Assembly (NCBI RefSeq): GCF_036226465.1
Contig: NZ_CP108476.1
Span: 8,556,001 to 8,620,000, forward strand
DNA from: Kitasatospora sp. NBC_01250
GTDB lineage: Bacteria; Actinomycetota; Actinomycetes; Streptomycetales; Streptomycetaceae
DNA length: 64,000 bases
Direction of reading: 5' to 3'
Shown piece by piece: positions 16,933 through 24,725 of the stretch. Position 1 is the stretch's first letter; each line of letters starts with the position of its first letter. Both the position numbers and the translations under genes were made by a program. The notes beneath the pieces were generated by a model that saw nothing but the letters and a program-made list of their open reading frames with translations, made no database searches and was not told where the DNA came from.

Positions 16933-18213
16933 GTGAGGCGCAACCGCGCTCCGCAGCCCGCGCGCGTCGGCGTGCTGCACTCCCTGACCGGGTCGGTCGC
17001 GCTGAGTGAACTGCCGGTCGTGGACGCCACCCTGCTCGCCATCGAGGAGATCAACGCGAGCGGCGGACTCCTCGGCCGGACCCTGGAGCCCGTCATCGCC
17101 GACGGCTGCTCGCAGGGGCTGGCCTTCGCCGAGGCGGCCGAGAGCCTGTTCACCGGCGACGGTGTCTGCGCCGTCTTCGGCTGTTACACCTCCGCCAGCC
17201 GGCGCAGCGTCATCCCGGTCATCGAGGCGCATGACGCGATCCTGCTCTATCCGACCTTCTACGAGGGCATCGAGTCCTCCGAGCACGTCGTCTACGGTGG
17301 TTCGACGGCCAACCAGTGCGTCATCCCGGCCGTCAGCTGGTTCCTGGACAACCGCGGCCGGGACTTCTACCTGATCGGCTCCGACTACGTCTACCCGCGC
17401 TCGGTCAACGCCGTGGTCAAGGACCTGCTCGCCGCGCTCGGCGGCCACGTGGCGGGTGAGGTCTACGTGCCGCTGGGCCAGAGCGACGTCGCCCCGCTGG
17501 TGCGGGCCATCGCCGACGCCAAGCCGGGGGTCATCCTGAGCACGCTCGTCGGCGACACGAACATGCCCTTCTTCCGCGAACTGCGCGCCGCCGGGATCAG
17601 GCCCGCGAGCACCCCGACCCTCTCGTTCGTCATCGGGGAGTGCGAGCTGCAGCATCTCGACCGGGCGCAGATGGCCGGCGACTACCTCGCGTTCAACTAC
17701 TTCCAGTCGATCGACACCCCGCAGAACGCCCGCTTCGTGGAGTCCTTCCGGGCCAGGTACGGCCAGGAGCGCGTCGTCGGCGACACGATGGCCGCCGCCT
17801 ACAACCTCGTCCACCTGTGGGCCCAGGCGGTCCGGGCCTGCGGCAGTACACGTCCCGCCGACGTGCGCCGGGCGATCCGCGGCCAGCGCAGGGCCGGCGC
17901 GGAGGGGACCCTCTACGTCGACGAGGAGAACCTCCACCTGTGGCGCAAGGCCAGGATCGGCCGCATCCGCGCGGACGGGCAGGTCGACGTCGTCTGGACC
18001 TCGGAGAACCTGATCCGGCCGATGCCCTACTCGCCGTACCGCACCCGGCGCGAGTGGCACGAGATGCTGGCCGAGCTGCACGCCGGCTGGGGGGCCAGCT
18101 GGTCCAGCCCGGTACCGCCCGACACGCCGCGGGCCCCCTCCTGGGTGGCCCCGCCGAAGCCGAACCGTGCGAGCTGCCGGCGCTCGCACACCGCCTCCAG
18201 GGCCCGGGCCTGA
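16933..18213 (+). CDS. AmiC/UrtA-family ligand-binding protein without export signal
   Basis: Protein of 426 residues from GTG 16933 (GGGAG upstream). The type I periplasmic-binding fold (Peripla_BP_5) is clear: 'VFGCYTSASRRSVIPVIE', 'LLYPTFYEGIESSEHVVYGG' and 'DYVYPRSVN' are shared by UrtA (urea) and AmiC (amide sensor). No signal peptide or lipobox is present: the first residues are MRRNRAPQPARVGVLHS. No permease or ATPase genes follow. It therefore looks like a cytoplasmic amide/urea-type sensor as AmiC is, but no AmiR-like antiterminator is adjacent. A Pro/Arg-rich stretch upstream (16840-16930) is excluded from the gene. The last 40 residues are low-complexity. Confidence 0.85.
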   Translation: MRRNRAPQPARVGVLHSLTGSVALSELPVVDATLLAIEEINASGGLLGRTLEPVIADGCSQGLAFAEAAESLFTGDGVCAVFGCYTSASRRSVIPVIEAHDAILLYPTFYEGIESSEHVVYGGSTANQCVIPAVSWFLDNRGRDFYLIGSDYVYPRSVNAVVKDLLAALGGHVAGEVYVPLGQSDVAPLVRAIADAKPGVILSTLVGDTNMPFFRELRAAGIRPASTPTLSFVIGECELQHLDRAQMAGDYLAFNYFQSIDTPQNARFVESFRARYGQERVVGDTMAAAYNLVHLWAQAVRACGSTRPADVRRAIRGQRRAGAEGTLYVDEENLHLWRKARIGRIRADGQVDVVWTSENLIRPMPYSPYRTRREWHEMLAELHAGWGASWSSPVPPDTPRAPSWVAPPKPNRASCRRSHTASRARA

Positions 18214-18499
18214 CACCTTTCGTCGGCGGGGAACGCATCGGGCTCGAATGTACGGCCGGGGATGTTTCCGCAATTCACTTTCCTCACCTGGGAGATAGGA
18301 AATTTCTCGCCGATGCGAAAGTCTGTCATCAACTATGGTTTCTGGCAGACGAATTGAGGTAGTACCAAGCGCTGTTGTGCGGCACCCGGTGAATTCCGTC
18401 CCGACACCGTGCTGAAGGGAACGCCGCAGGAGGTCCAGCCGGCCGAGCTGGGCTGAGGACTCGGTAACTCGCCTGCGTACCAGCTGATCTGAAAGCGCG
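18214..18499. other. AT-richer intergenic stretch
   Basis: The segment 18240-18370 is clearly lower in GC than its surroundings. No frame gives a recognisable protein and no convincing terminator stem was found. It lies between convergent genes. Confidence 0.4.
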
Positions 18500-19546
18500 T
18501 CAGGAGACCGTGTTCGGGTCCCGCCAGATGTCCATCGGGACGGCGCGGACCGCGCGGCCGTCGGCGTCGAGGATCCGGCCCATCCGTTTCACGGTGCGCA
18601 GGGAGACGCGGCGCTCGGCCACCCGGAGGTCGGGGAACCTGCGGGCGAGGACGCTTTCCAGTCGCTGGACGTCGGCGAGGGAGCGCTGCCAGACGGAGAG
18701 GATGAGGTTGTGCGTGCCGGTGACGGACACGCACAGCCGGATCTCGGGCAGTCTGGCGAGCTGCGGGCCGACCTCGTCGAGCCGGTCCGGGGGAAGGTCG
18801 GCCCGGAAGGTCGCCAGCACCGGTCGGCCGGCGTCGCGGGCGGCGATCTCGCAGCGGAAGCGGATCGCGTCGGAGGCGGCCAGCCGGTGGAGGCGGCGGC
18901 GCAGCGTGGAGGGGCTGAGCCCGGTGGCGGCGGCCAGCTCCGCCTGGTCGAGGCGGCCGTCGACGCCCAGTCTGATGAGCAACTCCCGGTCTTCTGCGCG
19001 GACTTCGGCTCGTGCTCCGGACGGGGTCCCGGTGCCGCCCTGCTGATCGTCGTGCAGTTCCACGCGCTGGGCGGGGTCCAGTGAGTCCAGTCGCCAGCGG
19101 ATCCCCTCGGCGTAGAAGCCGGTCGCCAGGTGGACGCGGACGGCGTTGACCCCGGGCAGGCGGCCGAGCCGTCCGGTGGTGTAGCGCGAGAGCCTCGCGA
19201 GGTCGGTGAAGGCCGCGGTGACGACGAGGTCGCAGCCCTGGGAGAGGTGCTCGATGGTCATCACGTGCGGGTCCTCGGCCAGGTCGTCGGCGATCTGCCG
19301 GAGCCGGTCGGGCGCGCAGTCGAGGTCGAGGTAGGCGACGCACCCGGGGTCCTCGGGGTGCGGCAGACCGTAGGCGGTCACCCAGGCGATGCCGGCCTGC
19401 GAGAGCCGGTGCCAGCGGCGGGCGGCGGTGACCGGGCTGATCCCGAGGGTCTGGCCGAGCAGCGCCCAGGGTGCCCGGGGCCGCAGCTGCAGCGCGTTCA
19501 CCAGGGCGAGGTCCAGCTCGTCCACGGTCACATCGGTGCCGGTCAC
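18500..19546 (-). CDS. Lrp/AsnC-family regulator, double-length
   Basis: Protein of 348 residues with two AsnC-type units. The first helix-turn-helix is at about 8-55 ('LGQTLGISPVTAARRWHRL') with an effector-like region to about 150. The second HTH is at about 185-230 ('DQAELAAATGLSPSTLRRRL') with a second RAM-like region ('NLILSVWQRSLADVQRLE'). Such tandem Lrp proteins usually respond to amino acids or amides. GTG start 19546 with a weak ribosome site. It is divergent from the M20 amidohydrolase gene, which it most likely controls through the roughly 150-bp shared region. Confidence 0.9.
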   Translation of the reverse strand: MTGTDVTVDELDLALVNALQLRPRAPWALLGQTLGISPVTAARRWHRLSQAGIAWVTAYGLPHPEDPGCVAYLDLDCAPDRLRQIADDLAEDPHVMTIEHLSQGCDLVVTAAFTDLARLSRYTTGRLGRLPGVNAVRVHLATGFYAEGIRWRLDSLDPAQRVELHDDQQGGTGTPSGARAEVRAEDRELLIRLGVDGRLDQAELAAATGLSPSTLRRRLHRLAASDAIRFRCEIAARDAGRPVLATFRADLPPDRLDEVGPQLARLPEIRLCVSVTGTHNLILSVWQRSLADVQRLESVLARRFPDLRVAERRVSLRTVKRMGRILDADGRAVRAVPMDIWRDPNTVS

Positions 19547-19696
19547 CGTCGAGTGCCGGTGGATTCGTTCATCGGAGGGCCTTCCTCTGGCGTGATCCTG
19601 CGGAATCGCGGGAAACTCCCGCCGCGAGATCCAGAATCACGGATCAAGATCGCTCTGCACAAGTTCCCGCCCCGGGCGGGTCCGATGGAGGTACCC

Positions 19697-20881
19697 GTGT
19701 CCTTGTACGACGACGCTCTCGCGCTGGCCCCGGACCTGGTCCGGCTCCGGCACGACCTGCACCGTTTCCCCGAGCTGGGACTGGTGCTGCCGCGCACCCA
19801 GGAGCGGGTGCTGCAGGCCCTCGACGGCCTGCCGCTGGAGGTGAGCCTGGGCGCGTCGCTGAGCTCGGTCACCGCGGTGCTGCGCGGCGGCAAGCCGGGT
19901 CCGGTGGTGCTGCTGCGCGGCGACATGGACGCTCTGCCGGTCGTCGAAAAGGCGCCGGTGCCGTTCGCCGCCGCCAACGGCGCCATGCACGCCTGCGGAC
20001 ACGATCTGCACACCGCCATGCTCGCGGGCGCCGCACAGCTGCTGGCCGCACGGCGCGAGCAACTGCACGGCGACGTCGTGTTCATGTTCCAGCCCGGCGA
20101 GGAGGGTTGGGACGGCGCCGGCGCCATGCTGGCCGAGGGCGTGCTGGACGCGGCCGGCCGACACCCCGTCGCCGCCTACGCCCTGCACGTGGTGTCGGCC
20201 ATGCCGCACGGGGAGTTCAGCTCCCGGAGCGGGCCGATCCTCGCGGCTTCCGGTTCGCTGAAGGTCACCGTCCACGGTGCGGGCGGCCACGGCTCGGTGC
20301 CGCACCGGGCCAAGGACCCCATCCCCGCGGCCTGCGAGATGGTCACCGCGCTGCAGACCATGGTGACCCGCCGGTTCGACGTGTTCGACCCGGTGGTGGT
20401 GACCGTCGGGCTGATCCAGGCCGGCACCCAGCGCAACATCATCCCCGAGACCGCCTACTTCGAGGCGACCGTGCGCACCTACTCCGCCGAGGCCGAGTCC
20501 AAGGTCGCCGACACCACGGTGGAGCTGGTCCGGGCCATCGCGGCCGCCCACGGCCTGCGGGCCGAGGTCGAGTACGTTCCCGGGTACCCGGTGACCGTGA
20601 ACGACGGGGCCGAGACCGACTTCCTGGCGGACACCGTCCGGGAGGTCTTCGGTGAGGAGCGCTACCGGACGCTGCCGAACCCCGCCACAGCGGCTGAGGA
20701 CTTCTCCCGGATCCTCGACGCCGTTCCGGGCTCGTTCGCCTACGTCGGCGCCGCCCCGAAGGGGGTCGACCCGGAGGACCTGCCGGCCAACCACTCGCCC
20801 TACGCGGAGTTCGACGACGCGGTGCTCCCGGACGGCGCCGCGCTCTACGCCGAACTCGCCACCCGCCGCCTCGCGGCCTGA
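19697..20881 (+). CDS. M20-family amidohydrolase/peptidase (hippurate hydrolase-like)
   Basis: Protein of 394 residues. 'LRHDLHRFPELG', 'GDMDALPV', 'HACGHDLHTAML' and 'FQPGEEG' are M20D motifs supplying metal-binding Cys/His/Glu residues; the dimerisation lid region starts near 'GAGGHGSVPHRAKDPI'. Members cleave N-acyl amino acids, hippurate or indole-acetyl amino acids. GTG 19697 is chosen because GGAGG ends five bases before it; that GGAGG is itself within an in-frame ATG (19685) that would otherwise be the start. Divergent from the Lrp regulator. Confidence 0.9.
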   Translation: MSLYDDALALAPDLVRLRHDLHRFPELGLVLPRTQERVLQALDGLPLEVSLGASLSSVTAVLRGGKPGPVVLLRGDMDALPVVEKAPVPFAAANGAMHACGHDLHTAMLAGAAQLLAARREQLHGDVVFMFQPGEEGWDGAGAMLAEGVLDAAGRHPVAAYALHVVSAMPHGEFSSRSGPILAASGSLKVTVHGAGGHGSVPHRAKDPIPAACEMVTALQTMVTRRFDVFDPVVVTVGLIQAGTQRNIIPETAYFEATVRTYSAEAESKVADTTVELVRAIAAAHGLRAEVEYVPGYPVTVNDGAETDFLADTVREVFGEERYRTLPNPATAAEDFSRILDAVPGSFAYVGAAPKGVDPEDLPANHSPYAEFDDAVLPDGAALYAELATRRLAA

Positions 20882-21082
20882 ATCCTTGCACCAGGGCGTG
20901 ATCCAGCGCGCCATCGGCGCAGGCGAGTTCGGAGGTCATGACGGGGGTTTTCGGCTCGGGGATCACGGACGTGAGGGCCGTGGCATCATCGCGCGATCGC
21001 GCGCCGGAGAGGCCCGGTTCACACCGGACCCCCGGTCCCGGGCCACCCCGCGCCGAGCAGCCGGATCGCCCGGCCCGACCGG

Positions 21083-22159
21083 TCAGCCGGTGTAGGTGTA
21101 CTGGTCCCCGCTCACCGCCGGGCTGAGCCCGCCTGCCGTGAGCACCTGGACGTCGACCGTCCCGGTACCCGCCGGAGCCGTGGCGCTGCACAGGTTGGTA
21201 CCGCAGGAGGAATCGGCGGCCGGCCTGCCGCCGACGAGGACCAGGCCGCCGGCCAGATTGCTACCCGCCAGGTAGATCGTGTTGCCACCGGCGGTCGGCC
21301 CGCTCGTGACGTCCAAGGCGGTCAGCGCGGGGGCCGGGGGCGCGGGCGGCGGCGGGCCCGTGTACAGGAAGGCCGACGGGGTGTACGCGGTGCCGCCGGG
21401 CGTGACCACCGTGACCGGGACGAGGCCCCAGCCGCCGGGCGCGGTTGCGGTGCAACTGGTTTCGGTGCAGGAGACGTTGGTGGCCGGCGTGTCGCCGAAG
21501 AGCACCATGCCGTTCGCCAGCGAGGTGCCCGTGATCGTCACCACGGACCCGCCGACCCCGGGGCCGGTGCTGATGTCCGAGCTGACGGCGCGCGGCGCCG
21601 CGGGGATCACCGGCGGCGGGGCGGTCTCACCGCCGATGCCCGCGGTGGCCACGTTGTTGGCCGGATTGCGGTCGCCGGGGTTGGACACGGTCGCGGTGAT
21701 CACGCCGGGCGGGATGGTGAGGGCCGAGGAGACGCGCGCCTGCAGGAACTCGGTCTGACCGGGCTTCTGGGTACCGGTGTACAGGGCGGTGAGGTGGTGG
21801 CCGTCGGGCGAGATGCTGTAGCTGAAGGTGAAGGTCTGTTCGTCGGTGATCATGGGTATGCCGATGGTCATCCAGGACGGCAGGTCGAGGGTGATCTGGG
21901 TGGGCCCGGTGGTGTCCGCGGTGCCCACCGCCGTCCAATGGACGTCCACTTCGCCGTAGCGCGGGATGACCTCGGGGTAGACCGCGACGGCCTCGTCAGC
22001 CCCCTGGGCGGGAGCGACGCTTGCAGTGGGAGCAGTGGGAGCAGTGGGAGCAGTGGGAGCAGTGGGAGCCGTCGGCGCAGCGGCGGCGGCCGGCACGGTG
22101 CCCGCCAGGGCGCCGGCCATGGCGAGTGCCGAACAGGCCAGGCCGAGTTTGAGCTTCAT
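21083..22159 (-). CDS. Secreted protein with two IPT/TIG domains
   Basis: Protein of 358 residues. Signal peptide at 1-28 (KLKLGLACSALAMAGALAG core, cleavage near AAA). An Ala-Pro-Thr tripeptide repeat at about 29-48 is encoded by a 9-bp DNA repeat. A beta-rich domain of unknown type follows (about 55-180), then two IPT/TIG immunoglobulin-like repeats (about 190-270 'GPGVGGSVVTITGTSLANG' and 280-355 'GPTAGGNTIYLAGSNLAGG'). Each carries a Cys pair. It is probably a surface or extracellular binding protein; the role is unknown. ATG 22159 with GAGAGGGG. Confidence 0.8.
   Translation of the reverse strand: MKLKLGLACSALAMAGALAGTVPAAAAAPTAPTAPTAPTAPTAPTASVAPAQGADEAVAVYPEVIPRYGEVDVHWTAVGTADTTGPTQITLDLPSWMTIGIPMITDEQTFTFSYSISPDGHHLTALYTGTQKPGQTEFLQARVSSALTIPPGVITATVSNPGDRNPANNVATAGIGGETAPPPVIPAAPRAVSSDISTGPGVGGSVVTITGTSLANGMVLFGDTPATNVSCTETSCTATAPGGWGLVPVTVVTPGGTAYTPSAFLYTGPPPPAPPAPALTALDVTSGPTAGGNTIYLAGSNLAGGLVLVGGRPAADSSCGTNLCSATAPAGTGTVDVQVLTAGGLSPAVSGDQYTYTG
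22024..22070. repeat. 9-bp tandem repeat encoding Ala-Pro-Thr units
   Basis: Five near-perfect copies of CAGTGGGAG in succession. On the minus strand each copy encodes Ala-Pro-Thr just after the signal peptide of the IPT protein. Copy number is likely to vary by slippage without breaking the frame. Confidence 0.85.
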
Positions 22160-22670
22160 CTGGTTCCCCTCTCGAAGCTTTCACGGAGCCTCCTTATATC
22201 GCACCCGGACGCCAGTTCGACGGCCTGTAAGGAAATTGACAGACCATCAAGACTGCTTTGAGGCGCCGCCCTTGATCCCGGCCGACCCGCTCGTCGCCTC
22301 AGGCGCTCCGGCCCCACCCGTCCGGGCCGAGCAGCCGATCGACCCGGCCCTCCCGCGGCGGTGACAGCGCCACCGGTCGTGGCCAGCGGCCGGTCCAGCC
22401 GCGCGGAGTGTGCCTGCTGCCTCGGCGGAGCTCTGCCAGGTGCCCTCATCGGAGCTCTATATGATCTGCGCGACTACTCGTCGACCAGGATCAAGGGGGC
22501 CCGCCCGTGGCCGGATTCGTGCTCATACGTACAGAGGAGCCGTCTCTCAAGCGGGCGGCCTGGCTCAACGTCGTCATCGACGACACCAGAACACACCGTC
22601 CTGACCCACGGGCGGCGAAGCACCGGTCCAGCGCCTCACCGGCCGGGCCTCGGAGTCCTTCTGGGTGTAG
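22160..22670. other. Intergenic region upstream of IPT gene, no intact gene
   Basis: The right-hand part of the IPT gene's upstream region (22190-22265) is AT-richer and probably carries its promoter; TATAAGGAGG lies at 22190-22199 on the minus strand. From 22270 to 22670 frames are short and unlike known proteins. No RNA gene was recognised. Confidence 0.35.
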
Positions 22671-22943
22671 ATGGTGCCGTCCGTGTCCTTGCTGACCTCG
22701 GACCGCACCGAGGACCTGCTGGCACGCGCCCGACGGGCCATGCACACCCCCTTCCATCCGGTCGGCAGCTGCCCGATCGGCCCCGTCCTCGACCCCGACC
22801 TGCGGGTGCACGGCACCACCGGACTGCGCGTGGTGGACGCCTCGGTGATGCCGACCCTGGTGTGGGGCAACACCAACGCCCCCGTCATCATGATCGCCGA
22901 GAAGGCCGCCGACCTGATCCGGGAAACCACCACCACCGGGTGA
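22671..22943 (+). pseudogene. C-terminal remnant of GMC-family oxidoreductase
   Basis: About 90 codons match the end of choline-dehydrogenase/GMC flavoenzymes: 'HTPFHPVGSCPIG' (the catalytic-His HPVGTCxMG motif), 'LRVHGTTGLRVVDASVMP' and 'NTNAPVIMIAEKAADLI'. The FAD-binding N-terminus and most of the protein are missing and nothing upstream continues the homology. It is therefore a relic even though the fragment itself is open and nominally starts with ATG. Confidence 0.8.
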
Positions 22944-23449
22944 GGGACGCGCTCCGGAGAGGTGGGTGCTCCTCCCGGCAGACGGCGGCCCGCAGCCCGC
23001 TGACAGCCTGCTGAGCGAGGTCTGCGCGAGCAGGTCAAGAACACCCAGTACCCCCAGGATCGCAGGGCGAATCACCGGCGCCCACGGCACCGAACCGCGC
23101 CGGACGTGCGGTGCGCCACGCCCCCATCACGTGACAGCACCCCACGCGTGCGGCGTGCGGACGCGGATGATGCAGAGTCAAGCTGACCAGCCATGGGGCC
23201 GATCATGCAGACCCGGGTGATGACCATCACCTGCCGTGATCCCCGTCCCCAACCTCAAAGGTCGACGGGCACGCCCGGCATGTGGTGCACCGTCTTGCCC
23301 AGGGCCTGTCCGGCGGCTGGGCGTGCGCCCGAGTCGTCCTCGTACTGGACCGTACTTGGGCGATTCGGGCGTGCGTCCAGGTGAGATGCCCGACGACGTA
23401 GCCCGCCCGGTAGAGCCCGCCGGACTGGGCAGCTGCAGGGATTGAACGC
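22944..23449. other. Intergenic region without recognised gene
   Basis: No protein family seen in any frame. Contains the second copy of CAGGGCCTGTC at 23300-23310. The right end leads into the regulatory region of the MurG-like gene. Confidence 0.35.
23300..23310 (+). repeat. Dispersed CAGGGCCTGTC element, copy 2
   Basis: Exact 11-bp match to copies at 15670 and 53283; lies about 360 bp from the GMC oxidoreductase remnant. Confidence 0.3.
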
Positions 23450-23468
23450 TTCTGAGAAGTCTCTTAGA
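23450..23468 (+). promoter_or_regulatory. Putative response-regulator site (TTCTGAGA-CTCTTAGA)
   Basis: CTCTTAGA at 23461-23468 is identical to the two copies at 3761-3779. TTCTGAGA at 23450-23457 matches it at 6 of 8 bases with the same 11-bp period. Both sites end 22 bp from a start codon. Control of the MurG-like gene by the MprAB-like system is inferred. Confidence 0.45.
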
Positions 23469-23472
23469 CCGT

Positions 23473-23489
23473 CCCAGCAGGCTGCTGGG
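23473..23489 (+). promoter_or_regulatory. Perfect inverted repeat abutting the MurG-like start codon
   Basis: CCCAGCAGGCTGCTGGG forms 8-bp arms around one base, ending one base before ATG 23491. No Shine-Dalgarno is otherwise visible. In RNA it can fold to a 7-bp stem with a 3-nt loop covering the ribosome site; in DNA it could be an operator. Confidence 0.5.
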
Positions 23490-23490
23490 C

Positions 23491-24690
23491 ATGAGGACAG
23501 AGCGCGAGGACCGACCCCTGTCGGTGGTGATCGGCGCCGGTGGCACCGGTGGGCACATCTATCCGGGCCTGGCCCTGGCCGAGGCGCTGCGGCGGGCCGA
23601 TCCGAGAGCGGTGATCTCGTTCGTGGGCACCGAGCGCGGGCTGGAGACCCGGCTGATCCCGGAGGCGGGCTACCGGTTGCACACGGTGGACATGATCCCG
23701 TTCGACGCGTCGCTCGGTCTGCGCCGGTTCATGCTGCCTGCGGCGCTGTTGAGTTCGGGGCGGCAGTGCCGGGAGATCCTGCGGGCGCAGGGTGCGCAGG
23801 TGGCGGTCGGGATGGGCGGTTATCCGAGTGCGCCGGTGATCGTGGGGGCCCGGCTCGCGGGGCTGCCGAGCGTGATCCACGAGTCGAACGCGGTGCCCGG
23901 GCGGGCGAACCGCTTTGCGGCTTGGCTGACTCCGAATGTGGCCCTCGCCTTCGACCGCACCCGGGCGCACCTGCCGGCCGGCGTGCGGGCGGAGACGGTC
24001 GGCATGCCGCTGGTGGGCGCGGTGGCCGGGCTCGACCGGGGCGCGCTGCGGGCCCAGGCCCGGCAGTGGTTCGGGGTGCCCGAGGGTGTGCGGCTGGTGG
24101 TCTTCAACGGCGGCAGTTTGGGGGCCGCCCGCCTGACCGAGGCCGCCGTCGAACTGGCCGCCCGCTGGCGCCACCGCAGCGACCTGCGCCTGCTGATCAA
24201 GACCGGCCCGGCCACGCTCGACGAGGTCCGGAGTCGGCTGGCCGACAGTCCGGTGGCCGTCGCCGTGCCCTACCTGGACCGGATGGACCTCGCCTACGCG
24301 GCCGCCGACCTGATGATCTGCCGCGCCGGCTCCGCCACCGTCGCCGAACTCGCAAGCGTGGGCCTGCCCGCCGTCCTGGTGCCCTACCCCCACGCACCCC
24401 ACGACCACCAGACACACAACGCCCGCGTCCTCTCCGACGCCGGCGCCGGCCTCCTCCTCCCCGACCACGCCTGCACCGGCGACGCACTCGCCACCCTCAT
24501 CGAACCACTGCTCGCCGACCCCACCCGCCTGCTCACCATGAGCCGCGCCGCCGACCCCGGCACCCACGCCCAGGCAGCCGACCTGCTCGCCGCCAAGGTC
24601 CTGCGCACCATCGGCCAGACCCCTGTGCCCTACCCGGTGGTGCCCGCCGACAGCCACCCCTCCTGGCTGCCCTCCGCCTGGTCCCAGTGA
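23491..24690 (+). CDS. MurG-like glycosyltransferase (GT28 family paralogue)
   Basis: Protein of 399 residues. N-terminal 'GAGGTGGHIYPGLALAEAL' (GGTGGH at 17-22) and 'HESNAVPGRANR' are the MurG lipid-acceptor and membrane-side motifs; 'RAGSATVAELASVGLPAVLVPYP' and 'DHQTHNA' form the UDP-GlcNAc donor site. MurG adds GlcNAc to lipid I at the membrane. This copy lies outside a dcw cluster (no mur or fts neighbours), so it is a paralogue, either a conditional replacement or one acting on another polyprenyl-linked sugar. It is followed by a LegB-like dehydratase, an LCP ligase and a DD-carboxypeptidase. Confidence 0.85.
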   Translation: MRTEREDRPLSVVIGAGGTGGHIYPGLALAEALRRADPRAVISFVGTERGLETRLIPEAGYRLHTVDMIPFDASLGLRRFMLPAALLSSGRQCREILRAQGAQVAVGMGGYPSAPVIVGARLAGLPSVIHESNAVPGRANRFAAWLTPNVALAFDRTRAHLPAGVRAETVGMPLVGAVAGLDRGALRAQARQWFGVPEGVRLVVFNGGSLGAARLTEAAVELAARWRHRSDLRLLIKTGPATLDEVRSRLADSPVAVAVPYLDRMDLAYAAADLMICRAGSATVAELASVGLPAVLVPYPHAPHDHQTHNARVLSDAGAGLLLPDHACTGDALATLIEPLLADPTRLLTMSRAADPGTHAQAADLLAAKVLRTIGQTPVPYPVVPADSHPSWLPSAWSQ

Positions 24691-24725
24691 ACCGCCAACC
24701 CGACCCGCACAGTACGGAGTTCCCC

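Noticed and set aside
18027..18332. 101-codon minus-strand frame opposite the end of the AmiC-like gene
   Set aside because: The AT-rich first half looks different from its surroundings but the rest is antisense to the binding-protein tail and matches no family.
21996..22184. GTG at 22184 after AAGGAGG on the minus strand, a possible upstream ORF
   Set aside because: It has a strong ribosome site, but the frame runs into the IPT gene in another frame and gives an Arg/Gly-rich sequence; the IPT ATG has its own ribosome site. Leader translation cannot be excluded.
23442..24725. Extension of the LegB-like frame upstream through the MurG-like gene
   Set aside because: No motifs in the extension, and the MurG-like gene in another frame has all its motifs there.
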